Shown: positions 61,757 through 64,000 of the stretch, piece by piece
Layout: each line of letters starts with the position of its first letter
Position numbering within the stretch: the first letter of the stretch is position 1
NCBI RefSeq assembly: GCF_002531755.2
Contig: NZ_CP035002.1
Span: 781,858-845,857, forward strand
Length of the DNA stretch: 64,000 nucleotides
Reading direction: 5' to 3'
From: Rhizobium acidisoli
GTDB taxonomy: Bacteria; Pseudomonadota; Alphaproteobacteria; Rhizobiales; Rhizobiaceae
Translations under genes and position numbers: made by a program
Notes under the pieces: generated by a model
Databases searched by the model: none
What the model was told of the DNA's origin: nothing
Seen by the model: only the letters and a program-made list of their open reading frames with translations

Positions 61757-62662
61757 GTCCGGTGGCGATCGCAAGATCTTCCAGTAGCCTTTTTAAAAGC
61801 CGGGCCTGCGGCGATGGGTTGCCGCCGTCGTATCGGGTTGATCGGCAGTTTGAGCTTGGCTAACGAGACCATGGACCGGATTTGGTGGATCCATTGTGTA
61901 GCGAGCGAGATCTCGATCGCGAAAGGATCCTGTGTTCGAGCCGACGGGGGTCGTTGATCGCATCTCGATCGCGGCGGAGTAGGCACTGAATGAATGCGTT
62001 TAGCGATAACGCGAACCTGCGAGGAACTACCGATGGCTGTCTTTCCCGCAACCAGCGCGCCGCAAGCCGCCATCAAATGTTTCGAACGTTCAACCTCCGG
62101 TCCAACGTGCGAACGATGGAACAGCAATGCCATACTGATTCGCCCCGCGCGTTAGCAGCGCGTCCAGCGCGCCGACCGCTCCATCTGTGGCTCATTTTAT
62201 GGAGGCTTTGGCTTTTTGGGAGACCCATTATCGCGTTGCTCGGCACCTGGCGCGGCGCAATTGCCTTTCTCTGGCGCCCGAGAAGGTTCCTTTCCGGCTG
62301 ATCTCAGCAGCTTGTATGATTGCCCCAGTAGAGAAAGGGAGGATGAAATCGCAGGCTGGAAGACCTTGTCCATAGGCGCACACCGCTACTTGCAGGCGGA
62401 GGCACACGAGAACCCTCAGCCGCCAGCGCCTACGTTTCGGTTGCTGACGATACAGTGGACCTAGGCTTCTGCTACGAGAAGTCCATCCCGCCGTCGCAAG
62501 AAAATTTTTGCGAGAGGGGTTCGCGCGGACATCGAGCAACGCAGCGACACGATTGGTGCGGAACGGTACAGGAACCGCGACTTCGGGCAGGTGGTTACGT
62601 GCTTGGATCGTCGGATGGCGATATGCCCTCCACTGTTCGCGATATACCCCTTTCAAGGGGTT
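61757..62662. other. region with no supported gene
   Basis: Short frames only, with no ribosome-binding sites. A hydrophobic reading near 62186-62300 (LILWRLWLFGRPIIALLGTW) is probably chance. Confidence 0.3.
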
Positions 62663-62717
62663 GGGGCCGCGCAGAGGTCAATTAGTCCACTCCTTCTCCA
62701 ACCCTCTGCGCGGCTCC
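62663..62717. other. strong hairpin, about 15-bp stem with a 25-base loop
   Basis: GCCGCGCAGAGG (62666-62677) and CCTCTGCGCGGC (62703-62714) are perfect inverse repeats, extended by flanking GGG/TCC pairs. No T-run follows and no gene is close. It could be part of a small RNA, a mobile-element end or a relic terminator. Confidence 0.55.
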
Positions 62718-63062
62718 ATTGTGATTGCGCAGCGTTGAAATGACGTCGAGCTGGCTCTTTGTCAGCGGATCTATGACCATGTTATCTCGGGGAAACGCAT
62801 CACGAAAAAGCGCCTGCGTAAGGGTTGGCCAGCTAGATCATCCAGCCATTCAGCATGGGTGAAGGAACGATGACGCATTGCTGCGGTTGCTGATCTGTGG
62901 GTTCCTCTCTACGCGTCCTCCTTTCCAATGCTCATCGCCCCGCAATTCTTGCGAGCTTTCGTAACTGTGCAGTAACCAGGCTTGCTGTTCCGGTTAGCGT
63001 CTTAAGTTGATTTGGTGTAAAAATTGATCTTAAGAATTGTGATTAGATCGGCTGGTGCTTCA
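62718..63062. other. intergenic region, no gene seen
   Basis: No motif, frame or promoter could be defended. The AT content rises toward the gene at 63063. Confidence 0.3.
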
Positions 63063-63296
63063 ATGATGGATAAGGTTTCTGTCTATTCTACAACACGAAG
63101 CACGGTCCATAGCTGGATTGTCAGCACCCCGAACAAAACCTTCGAGTGTCTGGGAAAAGCCATCGAATACGCCCGCGAACATTCCGACGAACTTAACGCC
63201 ATCGAAGTCTTCGTCCATGGCGAAGAAAATCGCTACGATATCATTTCGGGAAGCGAATTGGCGGTATTGATTTCCAGTGTCTGCCTCCGGCACTAA
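63063..63296 (+). CDS. small hypothetical protein
   Basis: This encodes 77 residues: MMDKVSVYSTTRSTVHSWIV, then FECLGKAIEYAREHSDELNAIEVFVHGEENRYDIISGSEL, a compact alpha/beta pattern reminiscent of DUF2188-type proteins, though I am not sure. No clear ribosome-binding site is present. The coding looks balanced and unlike the surrounding noise. Confidence 0.5.
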   Translation: MMDKVSVYSTTRSTVHSWIVSTPNKTFECLGKAIEYAREHSDELNAIEVFVHGEENRYDIISGSELAVLISSVCLRH

Positions 63297-63794
63297 GGCT
63301 GCTTATAATTATCGAGGGTCTACGAAGCGATTGATTTGTACGAAAACGTACGGCAACCATCTTTTGATGATACTGTTTTTTTCCGGATCGCGTAGATGGA
63401 GCTCTCCTGTCTCCGCGCACACCCCTTTCTAATCTGCGCGATCCGACTGCCCTTTGGCGCCGCCCAGCGGCCTTCGCGACCATTTACTGGCGTTATTGTA
63501 TGCCGGCGAACACCCTACTTTAAAGGGAACTCAGGACTCTCGCCGCTCGTTTATGCGGCGGGCCGCACGGTTTGCAGTCCGCTGCACTGCTACACCCCTA
63601 TGGCAGCTGCCGTGCGGTCCACCTTTTCGGTGCGCATCGTTGAAGAACCCTATCGGTGGGTTGCCAATTCAATCTTCAGCCAATGCCGGACACACGTAAC
63701 CGCCCCGCTCATTGCGCCACAACGTTCCCGATCATCCGGCCGGCAATGGCTACCACCCTATGTGCCGTAGCCGATTACTCCATCTCCCAAGGGC
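63297..63794. other. intergenic region, no gene seen
   Basis: Only short, poorly supported frames occur here. A TTTTTTT tract lies near 63375 but has no convincing stem before it. Confidence 0.3.
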
Positions 63795-64000
63795 TTACTG
63801 AACCGCGTACGTTTTCGTCTCGGCGGTCTTGATCTCTTCGTGGATCTAATCGTCGATGTTGCTGCTAACCTCAACCTCTTTATCTAGAGATCTGAGTGCC
63901 TGCCAATCGAGCCTGCGATCACCCATCGCTCTCACCGGCATTGGCGTTGTTAGCTCCGCTTTGGCTTGGCGAAGAAGCGGGAGACGGTCCTCATCGAAGT
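63795..64000 (-). pseudogene. possible gene end entering from the right edge, interrupted by a stop
   Basis: A minus-strand frame open from the right edge reads FDEDRLPLLRQAKAEL, RRLDWQALRSLDKEVE, then a TAG at 63846-63848, and continues in frame as HEEIKTAETKTYAVQ to a TAA at 63795. The residue composition looks coding. It may be a real gene ending at 63846 or an interrupted one; the rest is outside the window. Confidence 0.25.

Noticed and set aside
1..64000. CRISPR arrays, rRNA genes, replication origin (repABC)
   Set aside because: No regularly spaced repeats, rRNA-like sequence or RepA/RepB/RepC reading was found in the window.

Overview
The window looks like accessory replicon DNA (probably a megaplasmid) from a Rhizobium-type alphaproteobacterium. 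The evidence is the gene families (DUF1236, DUF982, imuA-imuB-dnaE2 mutagenesis genes, TRAP and CUT2-type sugar transporters, FecR/CHASE2 signalling), direct-repeat LexA boxes of the form GAAC-N7-GAAC, and EcfG-like promoters (GGAAC-N16-cGTT). No species can be fixed from sequence alone. No rRNA, tRNA or CRISPR array was seen.

Layout. 1-6.1 kb: small stress-type genes, decayed regulators and a permease fragment, a DUF1236 protein, a family 2 glycosyltransferase, and a left-truncated, frameshifted IS3-family element. 6.3-11.5 kb: an SGNH esterase, then small envelope/stress proteins (two BON proteins, two more DUF1236 proteins, a single-pass peptide) accompanied by a recurring palindrome GGACYTARGTCC. 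11.8-18 kb: cyclic-di-GMP signalling (a FecR-like protein overlapping a CHASE2-GGDEF-EAL protein, and a PAS-GGDEF diguanylate cyclase), a GFA protein and a small secreted protein with a good EcfG-type promoter. 18.2-22.8 kb: NAD(P)-dependent oxidoreductases in two degraded copies of one arrangement (aldehyde dehydrogenase followed by SDR), a TetR regulator with an inverted-repeat operator, and a serine recombinase remnant. 22.8-33.9 kb: a LysR regulator diverging from a ten-gene operon with an SDR, a split transketolase, a TRAP transporter, a sugar ABC transporter and an amidohydrolase.

34.1-43.9 kb: a HicAB module, an MBL-fold protein with a zinc ribbon, then a DNA-damage block. This has an SRAP protein and a second SRAP-like protein lacking the catalytic cysteine, divergent around a LexA box; dinB coupled to a small upstream gene; and imuA-imuB-dnaE2 behind another LexA box. 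44-48.3 kb: a GSU2403-family nucleotidyltransferase with palindromic upstream sites, a decayed second copy of it, and a decaying copper operon in which only copD looks intact. 48.3-56.7 kb: stress genes (DUF982, MBL hydrolase, a solitary SdhD-like anchor, rsgA, htpG with a heat-shock-like promoter, an HhH protein, DUF1003). 56.9-64 kb: an apparently intact IS407-group element with 4-bp target duplication, next to broken LysR and quinone-oxidoreductase genes, then DUF982, a response regulator, and mostly empty sequence.

How the genes work together: the large operon imports and converts a sugar-like compound under the divergent LysR protein; the mutagenesis genes form a LexA-controlled translesion system; many small genes look like a general-stress set. 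The many single-base frameshifts suggest relaxed selection on accessory DNA, although assembly errors cannot be excluded from one sequence.
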